Part shown: positions 46,615 through 60,062 of the stretch, piece after piece
How positions within the stretch are numbered: position 1 is the stretch's first letter
Layout of the letters: every line of letters begins with the position of its first letter
NCBI GenBank assembly: GCA_022747635.1
Contig: JAKTNV010000622.1
Location: 1-64,000 of the forward strand
Source of the DNA: Hetaerina americana
Taxonomy: Eukaryota > Arthropoda > Insecta > Odonata > Calopterygidae
Length of the DNA stretch: 64,000 nt
Direction of reading: 5' to 3'
Translations under genes and position numbers: made by a program
Notes under the pieces: generated by a model
What the model saw: only the letters and a program-made list of their open reading frames with translations
What the model was told of the DNA's origin: nothing
The model's database searches: none

Positions 46615-48802
46615 TCACTCTACAAAAATAATACAAAAATGTTTCCATGCTGTGTATTGTTGTTCCTTTTCATCAAATAAACAAAATAAAACCCAGAATA
46701 AATCATTAACGACAAGAAATGAGCATATAAGATGCCTCAGCGCAAGTGTTAATGTTAGTAAAAGAGCCCAAATTTCAAAAAATATTGCGAAAAACAACAA
46801 TCTTCCATTATAGAGTGAATGTTTGAGGTGTATAGAAGGCATTTATTTCATTTTTAGAAATTTTAATTTTTCACATTTTTCCATGAAAAGTGCCAATACC
46901 CCCTTTGGGTTCTAGGTGAAATTCTCACTCGACACAATTCAAACAAAAATGTTTCCATGGTGTGTATTGTTGTTCATTTTCATCAAATAAACAAAATAAA
47001 ACCCAGAATAAATCATTAAAGACAAGAAATGAGCATAAAAGATGCCTCAGCGCAAGTGTTAATGTTAGTAAAAGAGCCCAAATTTCAAAAAAATATTGCG
47101 AAAAAACCACAATCTTCCATTATAGAGTGAATGTTTGAGGTGTATAGAAGGCATTTTTTTAATTTTTAGAAATTTCAATTTTTCACATTTTTCCGTGAAA
47201 AGTGCCAATACCCCCCCCTTTGGGTTCTAGGTGAAATTCTCACTCGACACTAATCAAACAAAAATGTTTCCATGGTGTGTATTGTTGTTCATTTTCATCA
47301 AATAAACAAAATAAAACCCAGAATAAATCATTAAAGACAATAAATGAGCCTAAAAGATGCCTCAGCGCAAATTTTAATGTTAGTAAAAGAGCCTAAATTT
47401 CAAAAAATATTGCGAAAAACAACAATCTTCCATTATAGAGTGAATTTTTGAGGTGTATAGAAGGCCTTTATTTCATTTTTAGAAATTTTAATTTTTCACA
47501 TTTTTCCACGAAAAAGGCCAATACCCCCCCCTTTGGGTTCTAGGTGAAATTCTCACTCAACACAGATCAAACTAAAATGTTTCCATGGTGTGTATTGTTG
47601 TTCATTTTCATCAAATAAACAAAATAAACAGAATAAATCATTAAAGACAAGAAATGAGCATAAAAGATGCCTCAGCGCAAATGTTAATGTTAGTAAAAGA
47701 GCCCAAATTTCAAAAAAAAATTGCGAAAAACCACAATCTTCCATTATAGAGTGAATGTTTTAGGTGTATAGAAGGCATTTTTTTAATTTTTAGAAATTTT
47801 AATTTTTCACATTTTTCCGTGAAAAGTGCCAATACCCCCCCCTTTGGGTTCTAGGTGAAATTCTCACTCGACACAAATCAAACAAAAATGTTTCCATGGT
47901 GTGTATTGTTGTTCATTTTCATCAAATAAACAAAATAAAACCCAGAATAAATCATTAAAGACAAGAAATGAGCATAAAAGATGCCTCAGTGCAAGTGTTA
48001 ATGTTAGTAAAAGAGCCCAAATTTCAAAAAAATATTGCGAAAAACCACAATCTTCCATTATAGAGTGAATGTTTGAGGTGTATAGAAGGCATTTATTTCA
48101 TTTTTAGAAATTTTAATTTTTCTCATTTTTCCATGAAAAGTGCATTTACCCCCCCCTTTGGGTTCTAGGTGAAATTCTCACTCGACACAAATCAAACAAA
48201 AATGTTTCCATGCTGTGTATTGTTGTTCATTTTCATCAAATAAACAAAATAAAACCCAGAATAAATCATTAAAGACAAGAAATAAGCATAAAAGATGCCT
48301 CAGCGCAGGTGTTAGTGTTAGTAAAAGAGCCCAAATTTCAAAAAATATTGCGAAAAACAAAAATCTTCCGTTATAGAGTAAATGTTTGAGGTGTATAGAA
48401 GGCATTTATTTCATTTTTAGAAATTTTAATATTTCACATTTTTCCATAAAAGTGCCAATACCCCCCCCTTTGGGTTCTAGGTGAAATTCTCACTCGACAC
48501 AAATCAAACAAAAATGTTTCCATGGTGTGTATTGTTTCATCATTTTCATCAAATAAACAAAATAAAACCCAGAATAAATCATTAAAGACAAGAAATGAGC
48601 ATAAAAGATGCCTCAGCGCAAGTGTTTATGTTAGTAAAAGAGCCCAAATTTCAAAAAATATTGCTAAAAACCAAAATCTTCCATTATAGAGTGAATGTTT
48701 GAGGTGTATAGAAGGTATTTATTTCATTTTTAGAAATTTTATTTTTTCACATTTTTCCATGAAAAGTGCCAATACCCCCCCTTTGGGTTCTAGGTGAAAT
48801 TC
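46615..48802 (+). repeat. 7-monomer cassette A-MV-N-S-M-F2-T2, copy 3 (2188 bp)
   Basis: Starts at 46615, 46925, 47240, 47553, 47864, 48178 and about 48490. It lacks the private marks shared by copies 1 and 2 (no 'gttattaaaag', no 'attatatagtg') and has its own, such as 'aatttcaattttt' (47172), 'gaatttttgagg' (47443) and 'ggcctttattt' (47463). It is therefore an older relative than copies 1 and 2 are of each other. Confidence 0.9.
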
Positions 48803-51800
48803 TCACTCTACAAAAATAATACAAAAATGTTTCCATGCTGTGTATTGTTGTTCCTTTTCATCAAATAAACAAAATAAAACCCAGAATAAATCATTAACGA
48901 CAAGAAATGAGCATATAAGATGCCTCAGCGCAAGTGTTAATGTTAGTAAAAGAGCCCAAATTTCAAAAAATATTGCGAAAAACAACAATCTTCCATTATA
49001 GAGTGAATGTTTGAGGTGTATAGAAGGCATTTTTTTCATTTTTGAAAATTTTAATTTTTCACATTTTTCCATGAAAAGTGCCAATACCCCCCCCTTTGGG
49101 TTCTAGGTGAAATTCTCACTCGACACAAATCAAACAAAAATGTTTCCATGGTGTGTATTGTTGTTCATTTTCATCAAATAAACAAAATAAAACCCAGAAT
49201 AAATCATTAAAGACAAGAAATGAGCATAAAAGATGCCTCAGCGCAAATGTTAATGTTAGTAAAAGAGCCCAAATTTCAAAAAATATTGCGAAAAACAACA
49301 ATCTTCCATTATAGAGTGAATGTTTGAGGTGTATAGAAGGCATTTTTTTAATTTTTAGAAATTTTAATTTTTCACATTTTTCCGTGAAAAGTGCCAATAC
49401 CCCCCCCTTTGGGTTCTAGGTGAAATTCTCACTCGACACAAATCAAACAAAAATGTTTCCATGGTGTGTATTGTTGTTCATTTTCATCAAATAAACAAAA
49501 TAAAACCCAGAATAAATCATTAAAGACAAGAAATGAGCATAAAAGATGCCTCAGCGCAAATGTTAATGTTAGTAAAAGAGCCCAAATTTCAAAAAATATT
49601 GCGAAAAACCACAATCTTCCATTATACAGTGAATGTTTGAGGTGTATAGAAGGTATTTATTTCATTTTTAGAAATTTTAATTTTTCACATTTTTCCATGA
49701 AAAGTGCCAATACCCCCCCTTTGGGTTCTAGGTGAAATTCTCACTCTACAAAAATAATACAAAAATGTTTGCATGCTGTGTATTGTTGTTCCTTTTCATC
49801 AAATAAACAAAATAAAACCCAGAATAAATCATTAACGACAAGAAATGAGCATATAAGATGCCTCAGCGCAAGTGTTAATGTTAGTAAAAGAGCCCAAATT
49901 TCAAAAAATATTGCGAAAAACCACAATCTTCCATTAAAGAGTGAATGTTTGAGGTGTATAGAAGGCATTTATTTCATTTTTAGAAATTTTAATTTTTCTC
50001 ATTTTTCCATGAAAAGTGCATTTACCCCCCCCTTTGGGTTCTAGGTGAAATTCTCACTCGACACAAATCAAACAAAAATGTTTCCATGCTGTGTATTGTT
50101 GTTCATTTTCATCAAATAAACAAAATAAAACCCAGAATAAATCATTAAAGACAAGAAATAAGCATAAAAGATGCCTCAGCGCAAGTGTTAATGTTAGTAA
50201 AAGAGCCCAAATTTCAAAAAATATTGCGAAAAACAAAAATCTTCCGTTATTGAGTAAATGTTTGAGGTGTATAGAAGGCATTTATTTCATTTTTAGAAAT
50301 TTTAATATTTCACATTTTTCCATAAAAGTGCCAATACCCCCCCCTTTGGGTTCTAGGTGAAATTCTCACTCGACACAAATCAAACAAAAATGTTTCCATG
50401 GTGTCTATTGTTTCATCATTTTCATCAAATAAACAAAATAAAACCCAGAATAAATCATTAAAGACAAGAAATGAGCATAAAAGATGCCCCAGCGCAAGTG
50501 TTTATGTTAGTAAAAGAGCCCAAATTTCAAAAAATATTGCTAAAAACCACAATCTTCCATTATAGAGTGAATGTTTGAGGTGTATAGAAGGTATTTATTT
50601 TATTTTTAGAAATTTTAATTTTTCACATTTTTCCATGAAAAGTGCCAATACCCCCCCTTTGGGTTCTAGGTGAAATTCTCACTCTACAAAAATAATACAA
50701 AAATGTTTCCATGCTGTGTATTGTTGTTCCTTTTCATCAAATAAACAAAATAAAACCCAGAATAAATCATTAACGACAAGAAATGAGCATATAAGATGCC
50801 TCAGCGCAAGTGTTAATGTTAGTAAAAGAGCCCAAATTTCAAAAAATATTGCGACAAACAACAATCTTCCATTATAGAGTGAATGTTTGAGGTGTATAGA
50901 AGGCATTTTTTTCATTTTTGAAAATTTTAATTTTTCACATTTTTCCATGAAAAGTGCCAATACCCCCCCCTTTGGGTTCTAGGTGAAATTCTCACTCGAC
51001 ACAAATCAAACAAAAATGTTTCCATGGTGTGTATTGTTGTTCATTTTCATCAAATAAACAAAATAAAACCCAGAATAAATCATTAAAGACAAGAAATGAG
51101 CATAAAAGATGCCTCAGCGCAAATGTTAATGTTAGTAAAAAACCCAAATTTCAAAAAATATTGCGAAAAACAACAATCTTCCATTATAGAGTGAATGTTT
51201 GAGGTGTATAGCAGGTATTTATTTCATTTTTAGAAATTTTAATTTTTCACATTTTTCCACGAAAAAGGCCAATACCCCCCCCTTTGGGTTCTAGGTGAAA
51301 TTCTCACTCCACACAAATCAAACAAAAATGTTTCCATGGTGTGTATTGTTGTTCATTTTCATCAAATAAACAAAATAAAACCCAGAATAAATCATTAAAG
51401 ACAAGAAATGAGCCTAAAAGATGCCTCAGCGCAAATGTTAATGTTAGTAAAAGAGCCCAAATTTCAAAAAATATTGCGAAAAACAACAATCTTCCATTAT
51501 AGAGTGAATGTTTGAGGTGTATAGAAGGCATTTTTTTAATTTTTAGAAATTTTAATTTTTCACATTTTTCCGTGAAAAGTGCCAATACCCCCCCTTTGGG
51601 TTCTAGGTGAAATTCTCACTCGACACAAATCAAACAAAAATGTTTCCATGGTGTGTATTGCTCATTTTCATCAAATAAACAAAATAAAACCCAGAATAAA
51701 TCATTAAAGGCAAGAAATGAGCCTAAAAGATGCCTCAGCGCAAAAGTTAATGTTAGTAAAAGAGCCCAAATTTCGAAAAATATTGCGAAAAAATTAAATC

Positions 51801-54118
51801 TTCCATTATAGAGTGAATGTTTGAGGTGTATAGAAGGCATTTTTTTAATTTTTAGAAATTTTAATTTTTCACATTTTTCCGTGAAAAGTGCCAATACCCC
51901 CCCCTTTGGGTTCTAGGTGAAATTCTCACTCGACACAAATCAAACAAAAATGTTTCCATGGTGTGTATTGTTGTTCATTTTCATCAAATAAAAAAAATAA
52001 AACCCAGAATAAATCATTAAAGACAAGAAATGAGCATAAAAGATGCCTCAGCGCAAGTGTTAATGTTAGTAAAAGAGCCCAAATTTCAAAAAATATTGCG
52101 AAAAACCACAATCTTCCATTATACAGTGAATGTTTGAGGTGTATAGAAGGTATTTATTTCATTTTTAGAAATTTTAATTTTTCACATTTTTCCATGAAAA
52201 GTGCCAATACCCCCCCTTTGGGTTCTAGGTGAAATTCTCACTCTACAAAAATAATACAAAAATGTTTGCATGCTGTGTATTGTTGTTCCTTTTCATCAAA
52301 TAAACAAAATAAAACCCAGAATAAATCATTAACGACAAGAAATGAGCATATAAGATGCCTCAGCGCAAGTGTTAATGTTAGTAAAAGAGCCCAAATTTCA
52401 AAAAATATTGCGAAAAACAACAATCTTCCATTATAGAGTGAATGTTTGAGGTGTATAGAAGGCATTTTTTTCATTTATGGAAATTTTAATTTTTCACATT
52501 TTTCCATGAAAAGTGCCAATACCCCCCCCCCCTTTGGGTTCTAGGTGAAATTCTCACTCGACACAAATCAAACAAAAATGTTTCCATGGTGTGTATTGTT
52601 GTTCATTTTCATCAAATAAACTAAATAAAACCCAGAATAAATCATTAAAGACAAGAAATGAGCATAAAAGATGCCTCAGCGCAAGTGTTAATGTTAGTAA
52701 AAGAGCCCAAATTTCAAAAAAATATTGCGAAAAACCACAATCTTCCATTATAGAGTGAATGTTTGAGGTGTATAGAAGGCATTTATTTCATTTTTAGAAA
52801 TTTTAATTTTTCTCATTTTTCCATGAAAAGTGCATTTACCCCCCCCTTTGGGTTCTAGGTGAAATTCTCACTCGACACAAATCAAACAAAAATGTTTCCA
52901 TGCTGTGTATTGTTGTTCATTTTCATCAAATAAACAAAATAAAACCCAGAATAAATCATTAAAGACAAGAAATAAGCATAAAAGATGCCTCAGCGCAGGT
53001 GTTAGTGTTAGGAAAAGAGCCCAAATTTCAAAAAATATTGCGAAAAACAAAAATCTTCCGTTATAGAGTAAATGTTTGAGGTGTATAGAAGGCATTTATT
53101 TCATTTTTAGAAATTTTAATATTTCACATTTTTCCATAAAAGTGCCAATACCCCCCCCTTTGGGTTCTAGGTGAAATTCTCACTCGACACAAATCAAACA
53201 AAAATGTTTCCATGGTGTGTATTGTTTCATCATTTTCATCAAATAAACAAAATAAAACCCAGAATAAATCATTAAAGACAAGAAATGAGCATAAAAGATG
53301 CCTCAGCGCAAGTGTTTATGTTAGTAAAAGAGCCCAAATTTCAAAAAATATTGCTAAAAACCACAATCTTCCATTATAGAGTGAATGTTTGAGGTGTATA
53401 GAAGGTATTTATTTCATTTTTAGAAATTTTATTTTTTCACATTTTTCCATGAAAAGTGCCAATACCCCCCCTTTGGGTTCTAGGTGAAATTCTCACTCTA
53501 CAAAAATAATACAAAAATGTTTCCATGCTGTGTATTGTTGTTCCTTTTCATCAAATAAACAAAATAAAACCCAGAATAAATCGTTAACGACAAGAAATTA
53601 GCATATAAGATGCCTCAGCGCAAGTGTTAATGTTAGTAAAAGAGCCCAAATTTCAAAAAATATTGCGAAAAACAACAATCTTCCATTATAGAGTGAATGT
53701 TTGAGGTGTATAGAAGGCATTTTTTTCATTTTTGAAAATTTTAATTTTTCACATTTTTCCATGAAAAGTGCCAATACCCCCCCCTTTGGGTTCTAGGTGA
53801 AATTCTCACTCGACACAAATCAAACAAAAATGTTTCCATGGTGTGTATTGTTGTTCATTTTCATCAAATAAACAAAATTAAACCCAGAATAAATCATTAA
53901 AGACAAGAAATGAGCATAAAAGATGCCTCAGCGCAAATGTTAATGTTAGTAAAAGAGCCCAAATTTCAAAAAATATTGCGAAAAACAACAATCTTCCATT
54001 ATAGAGTGAATGTTTGAGGTGTATAGAAGGCATTTTTTTAATTTTTAGAAATTTTAATTTTTCACATTTTTCCGTGAAAAGTGCCAATACCCCCCCCTTT
54101 GGGTTCCAGGTGAAATTC
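48803..54118 (+). repeat. Mosaic zone with two A-F-T2-A-C series
   Basis: A (48803), two ordinary monomers, then A-F-T2-A-C (49741-51303), two further monomers including G (51616), then A-M-F2-T2-A-C (52238-54118). The A monomers at 49741 and 52238 share a private CCATGC-to-GCATGC change and lie 2497 bp (8 monomers) apart. At about 51140 the C monomer has lost two bases ('aaaaaaccc'). The longest C-tract of this zone, C11, is at 52522. Confidence 0.83.
52868..53495 (+). repeat. Linked dimer F2-T2
   Basis: F2 has a private 'gttaggaaaagag' (53007). T2 has 'tttcatcatttt' and 'gtgtttatgtt', and is followed by 'tttattttttcac' (53430), a marker shared only with 48739 and 61559. Confidence 0.88.
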
Positions 54119-56304
54119 TCACTCGACACAAATCAAACAAAAATGTTTCCATAATGTGAATTTTTGTTCATTTTCATCAAATAAACAAAATAAAACCCAG
54201 AATAAATCATTAAAGACAAGAAATGAGCCTAAAAGATGCCTCAGCGCAAAAGTTAATGTTAGTAAAAGAGCCCAAATTTCAAAAAATATTGCGAAAAACA
54301 ACAATCTTCCATTATAGAGTGAATGTTTGAGGTGTATAGAAGGCATTTATTTCATTTTTAGAAATTTTAATTTTTCACATTTTTCCATGAAAAGTGCCAA
54401 TACCCCCCCCTTTGGGTTCTAGGTGAAATTCTCACTCGACACAAATCAAACAAAAATGTTTCCATGGCGTGTATTGTTGTTGATTTTCATCAAATAAACC
54501 AAATAAAACCCAGAATAAATCATTAAAGACAAGAAATGAGCATAAAAGATGCCTCAGCGCAAGTGTTAATGTTAGTAAAAGAGCCAGAATTTCAAAAAAT
54601 ATTGCGAAAAACAACAATCTTCCATTATAGAGTGAATGTTTGAAGTGTATAGAAGGCATTTTTTTCATTTTTAAAAATTTTAATCTTTCACATTTTTCCG
54701 TGAAAAGTGCCAATACCCCCCCTTTGGGTTCTAGGTGAAATTCTCACTCGACACAAATCAAACAAAAATGTTTCCATGGTGTGTATTGTTCATTTTCATC
54801 AAATAAACAAAATAAAACCCAGAATAAATCATTAAAGGCAAGAAATGAGCCTAAAAGATGCCTCAGCGCAAAAGTTAATGTTAGTAAAAGAGCCCAAATT
54901 TCGAAAAATATTGCGAAAAAATTAAATCTTCCATTATAGAGTGAATGTTTGAGGTGTATAGAAGGCATTTTTTTAATTTTTAGAAATTTTAATTCTTCAC
55001 ATTTTTCCGTGAAAAGTGCCAATACCCCCCCCTTTGGGTTCCAGGTGAAATTCTCACTCGACACAAATCAAACAAAAATGTTTCCATGGTGTGTATTGTT
55101 GTTCATTTTCATCAAATAAAAAAAATAAAACCCAGAATAAATCATTAAAGACAAGAAATGAGCATAAAAGATGCCTCAGCGCAAGTGTTAGTGTTAGTAA
55201 AAGAGCCCAAATTTCAAAAAATATTGCGAAAAACAAAAATCTTCCGTTATAGAGTGAATGTTTGAGGTGTATAGAAGGCATTTATTTCATTTTTAGAAAT
55301 TTTAATATTTCACATTTTTCCATAAAAGTGCCAATACCCCCCCCTTTGGGTTCTAGGTGAAATTCTCACTCGACACAAATCAAACAAAAATGTTTCCATG
55401 GTGTGAATATTTGTTCATTTTCATCAAATAAACAAAATAAAACCCAGAATAAATCATTAAAGACAAGAAATGAGCATAAAAGATGCCTCAGCGCAAATGT
55501 TAATGTTAGTAAAAGAGCCCAAATTTCAAAAAAAAATTGCGAAAAACCACAATCTTCCATTATAGAGTGAATGTTTTAGGTGTATAGAAGGCATTTTTTT
55601 AATTTTTAGAAATTTTAATTTTTCACATTTTTCCGTGAAAAGTGCCAATAACCCCCCCTTTGGGTTCTAGGTGAAATTCTCACTCGACACAAATCAAACA
55701 AAAATGTTTCCATGGTGTGTATTGTTGTTCATTTTCATCAAATAAAAAAAATAAAACCCAGAATAAATCATTAAAGACAAGAAATGAGCATAAAAGATGC
55801 CTCAGCGCAAGTGTTAGTGTTAGTAAAAGAGCCCAAATTTCAAAAAATATTGCGAAAAACAAAAATCTTCCGTTATAGAGTGAATGTTTGAGGTGTATAG
55901 AAGGCATTTATTTCATTTTTAGAAATTTTAATATTTCACATTTTTCCATAAAAGTGCCAATACCCCCCCCTTTGGGTTCTAGGTGAAATTCTCACTCGAC
56001 ACAAATCAAACAAAAATGTTTCCATGGTGTGAATATTTGTTCATTTTCATCAATTAAACAAAATAAAACCCAGAATAAATCATTAAAGACAAGAAATGAG
56101 CATAAAAGACGCCTCAGCGCAAGTGTTAATGTTAGTAAAAGAGCCCAAATTTCAAAAAAATATTGCGAAAAACCACAATCTTCCATTATAGAGTGAATGT
56201 TTTAGGTGTATAGAAGGCATTTTTTAATTTTTAGAAATTTTAATTTTTCACATTTTTCCGTGAAAAGTGCCAATACCCCCCCCTTTGGGTTCTAGGTGAA
56301 ATTC

Positions 56305-56929
56305 TCACTCGACACAAATCAAACAAAAATGTTTCCATGGTGTGTATTGTTGTTCATTTTCATCAAATAAACAAAATAAAACCCAGAATAAATCATTAAA
56401 GGCAAGAAATGAGCCTAAAAGATGCCTCAGCGCAAATTTTAATGTTAGTAAAAGAGCCCAAATTTCGAAAAATATTGCGAAAAACAACAATCTTCCATTA
56501 TAGAGTGAATGTTTGAGGTGTATAGAAGGCATTTATTTCATTTTTAGACATTTTAATTTTTCACATTTTTCCACGAAAAAGGCCAATACCCCCCCCCCTT
56601 TGGGTTCTAGGTGAAATTCTCACTCAACACAGATCAAACTAAAATGTTTCCATGGTGTGTATTGTTGTTCATTTTCATCAAATAAACAAAATAAAACCCA
56701 GAATAAATCATTAAAGACAAGAAATGAGCCTAAAAGATGCCTCAGCGCAAAAGTTAATGTTAGTAAAAGAGCCCAAATTTCGAAAAATATTGCGAAAAAA
56801 TTAAATCTTCCATTATAGAGTGAATGTTTGAGGTGTATAGAAGGCATTTTTTTAATTTTTAGAAATTTTAATTCTACACATTTTTCCGTGAAAAGTGCCA
56901 ATACCCCCCCCTTTGGGTTCCAGGTGAAA
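56305..56929 (+). repeat. Dimer N/G chimera plus S/G chimera
   Basis: The first monomer mixes G ('aaaggcaag', 'tttcgaaaaa') and N ('gcaaattttaatg') markers. The second begins as S and ends as G, followed by 'aattctacac' (56870), one base different from the 'aattcttcac' seen at 45614, 54991 and 58120. Confidence 0.84.
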
Positions 56930-58808
56930 TTCTCACTCGACACAAATCAAACAAAAATGTTTCCATGGTGTGTATTGTTGTTCATTTTCATCAAATAAAA
57001 AAAATAAAACCCAGAATAAATCATTAAAGACAAGAAATGAGCATAAAAGATGCCTCAGCGCAAGTGTTAGTGTTAGTAAAAGAGCTCAAATTTCAAAAAA
57101 TATTGCGAAAAACAAAAATCTTCCGTTATAGAGTGAATGTTTGAGGTGTATAGAAGGCATTTATTTCATTTTTAGAAATTTTAATATTTCACATTTTTCC
57201 ATAAAAGTGCCAATACCCCCCCCTTTGGGTTCTAGGTGAAATTCTCACTCGACACAAATCAAACAAAAATGTTTCCATGGTGTGAATATTTGTTCATTTT
57301 CATCAATTAAACAAAATAAAACCCAGAATAAATCATTAAAGACAAGAAATGAGCATAAAAGATGCCTCAGCGCAAATGTTAATGTTAGTAAAAGAGCCCA
57401 AATTTCAAAAAAAAATTGCGAAAAACCACAATCTTCCATTATAGAGTGAATGTTTTAGGTGTATAGAAGGCATTTTTTTAATTTTTAGAAATTTTAATTT
57501 TTCACATTTTTCCGTGAAAAGTGCCAATAACCCCCCCTTTGGGTTCTAGGTGAAATTCTCACTCGACACAAATCAAACAAAAATGTTTCCATGGTGTGTA
57601 TTGTTGTTCATTTTCATCAAATAAAAAAAATAAAACCCAGAATAAATCATTAAAGACAAGAAATGAGCATAAAAGATGCCTCAGCGCAAGTGTTAATGTT
57701 AGTAAAAGAGCCCAAATTTCAAAAAAATATTGCGAAAAACCACAATCTTCCATTATAGAGTGAATGTTTTAGGTGTATAGAAGGCATTTTTTTAATTTTT
57801 AGAAATTTTAATTTTTCACATTTTTCCGTGAAAAGTTCCAATACCCCCCCCTTTGGGTTCTAGGTGAAATTCTCACTCGACACAAATCAAACAAAAATGT
57901 TTCCATGGTGTGTATTGTTCATTTTCATCAAATAAACAAAATAAAACCCAGAATAAATCATTAAAGGCAAGAAATGAGCCTAAAAGATGCCTCAGCGCAA
58001 AAGTTAATGTTAGTAAAAGAGCCCAAATTTCGAAAAATATTGCGAAAAAATTAAATCTTCCATTATAGAGTGAATGTTTGAGGTGTATAGAAGGCATTTT
58101 TTTAATTTTTAGAAATTTTAATTCTTCACATTTTTCTGTGAAAAGTGCCAATACCCCCCCCTTTGGGTTCCAGGTGAAATTCTCACTCGACACAAATCAA
58201 ACAAAAATGTTTCCATGGTGTGTATTGTTGTTCATTTTCATCAAATAAAAAAAATAAAACCCAGAATAAATCATTAAAGACAAGAAATGAGCATAAAAGA
58301 TGCCTCAGCGCAAGTGTTAGTGTTAGTAAAAGAGCCCAAATTTAAAAAAATATTGCGAAAAACAAAAATCTTCCGTTATAGAGTGAATGTTTGAGGTGTA
58401 TAGAAGGCATTTATTTCATTTTTAGAAATTTTAATATTTCACATTTTTCCATAAAAGTGCCAATACCCCCCCCTTTGGGTTCTAGGTGAAATTCTCACTC
58501 GACACAAATCAAACAAAAATGTTTCCATGGTGTGAATATTTGTTCATTTTCATCAATTAAACAAAATAAAACCCAGAATAAATCATTAAAGACAAGAAAT
58601 GAGCATAAAAGACGCCTCAGCGCAAGTGTTAATGTTAGTAAAAGAGCCCAAATTTCAAAAAAATATTGCGAAAAACCACAATCTTCCATTATAGAGTGAA
58701 TGTTTGAGGTGTATAGAAGGCATTTTTTTAATTTTTAGAAATTTTAATTTTTCACATTTTTCCGTGAAAAGTGCCAATACCCCCCCCTTTGGGTTCTAGG
58801 TGAAATTC

Positions 58809-59436
58809 TCACTCGACACAAATCAAACAAAAATGTTTCCATGGTGTGTATTGTTGTTCATTTTCATCAAATAAACAAAATAAAACCCAGAATAAATCAT
58901 TAAAGACAATAAATGAGCCTAAAAGATGCCTCAGCGCAAATTTTAATGTTAGTAAAAGAGCCTAAATTTCAAAAAATATTGCGAAAAACAACAATCTTCC
59001 ATTATAGAGTGAATGTTTGAGGTGTATAGAAGGCATTTATTTCATTTTTAGACATTTTAATTTTTCACATTTTTCCACGAAAAAGGCCAATACCCCCCCC
59101 CTTTGGGTTCTAGGTGAAATTCTCACTCAACACAGATCAAACTAAAATGTTTCCATGGTGTGTATTGTTGTTCATTTTCATCAAATAAACAAAATAAAAC
59201 CCAGAATAAATCATTAAAGACAAGAAATGAGCATAAAAGATGCCTCAGCGCAAATGTTAATGTTAGTAAAAGAGCCCAAATTTCAAAAAAAAATTGCGAA
59301 AAACCACAATCTTCCATTATAGAGTGAATGTTTTAGGTGTACAGAAGGCATTTTTTTAATTTTTAGAAATTTTAATTTTTCACATTTTTCCGTGAAAAGT
59401 GCCAATAACCCCCCCTTTGGGTTCTAGGTGAAATTC
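58809..59436 (+). repeat. Linked dimer N-S
   Basis: Ordinary N ('gacaataaatg', 'gcaaattttaatg') and S, with the private 'gtgtacagaag' (59337) at the end of S. Between them is 'tagacatttt' (59049), a marker shared with 45291 and 56546. Confidence 0.88.
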
Positions 59437-60062
59437 TCACTCGACACAAATCAAACAAAAATGTTTCCATGGTGTGTATTGTTGTTCATTTTCATCAAAT
59501 AAAAAAAATAAAACCCAGAATAAATCATTAAAGACAAGAAATGAGCATAAAAGATGCCTCAGCGCAAGTGTTAATGTTAGTAAAAGAGCCCAAATTTCAA
59601 AAAAATATTGCGAAAAACCACAATCTTCCATTATAGAGTGAATGTTTTAGGTGTATAGAAGGCATTTTTTTAATTTTTAGAAATTTTAATTTTTCACATT
59701 TTTCCGTGAAAAGTGCCAATACCCCCCCCTTTGGGTTCTAGGTGAAATTCTCACTCGACACAAATCAAACAAAAATGTTTCCATGGTGTGTATTGTTGTT
59801 CATTTTCATCAAATAAACAAAATAAAACCCAGAATAAATCATTAAAGACAAGAAATGAGCATAAAAGATGCCTCAGCGCAAGTGTTAATGTTAGTAAAAG
59901 AGCCCAAATTTCAAAAAATATTGCGAAAAACCACAATCTTCCATTATACAGTGAATGTTTGAGGTGTATAGAAGGTATTTATTTCATTTTTAGAAATTTT
60001 AATTTTTCACATTTTTCCATGAAAAGTGCCAATACCCCCCCTTTGGGTTCTAGGTGAAATTC

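Larger units (their letters stand above)
54119..60062 (+). repeat. G/F/W/N/S zone with private variants
   Basis: Order: W-like (54119, with 'ccataatgtg'), E (54432), G (54744), F, W-variant (55366), F, W-variant (55992), N/G (56305), S/G (56620), F, W/S (57245), M (57559), G (57873), F, W-variant (58495), N, S, M, ordinary (59751). The W variant 'gtgtgaatatttg' occurs only here (55405, 56031, 57284, 58534), with spacings of 2, 4 and 4 monomers. 'caataaccccc' before an F or M monomer is also private (about 55648, 57526 and 59404). Confidence 0.83.
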
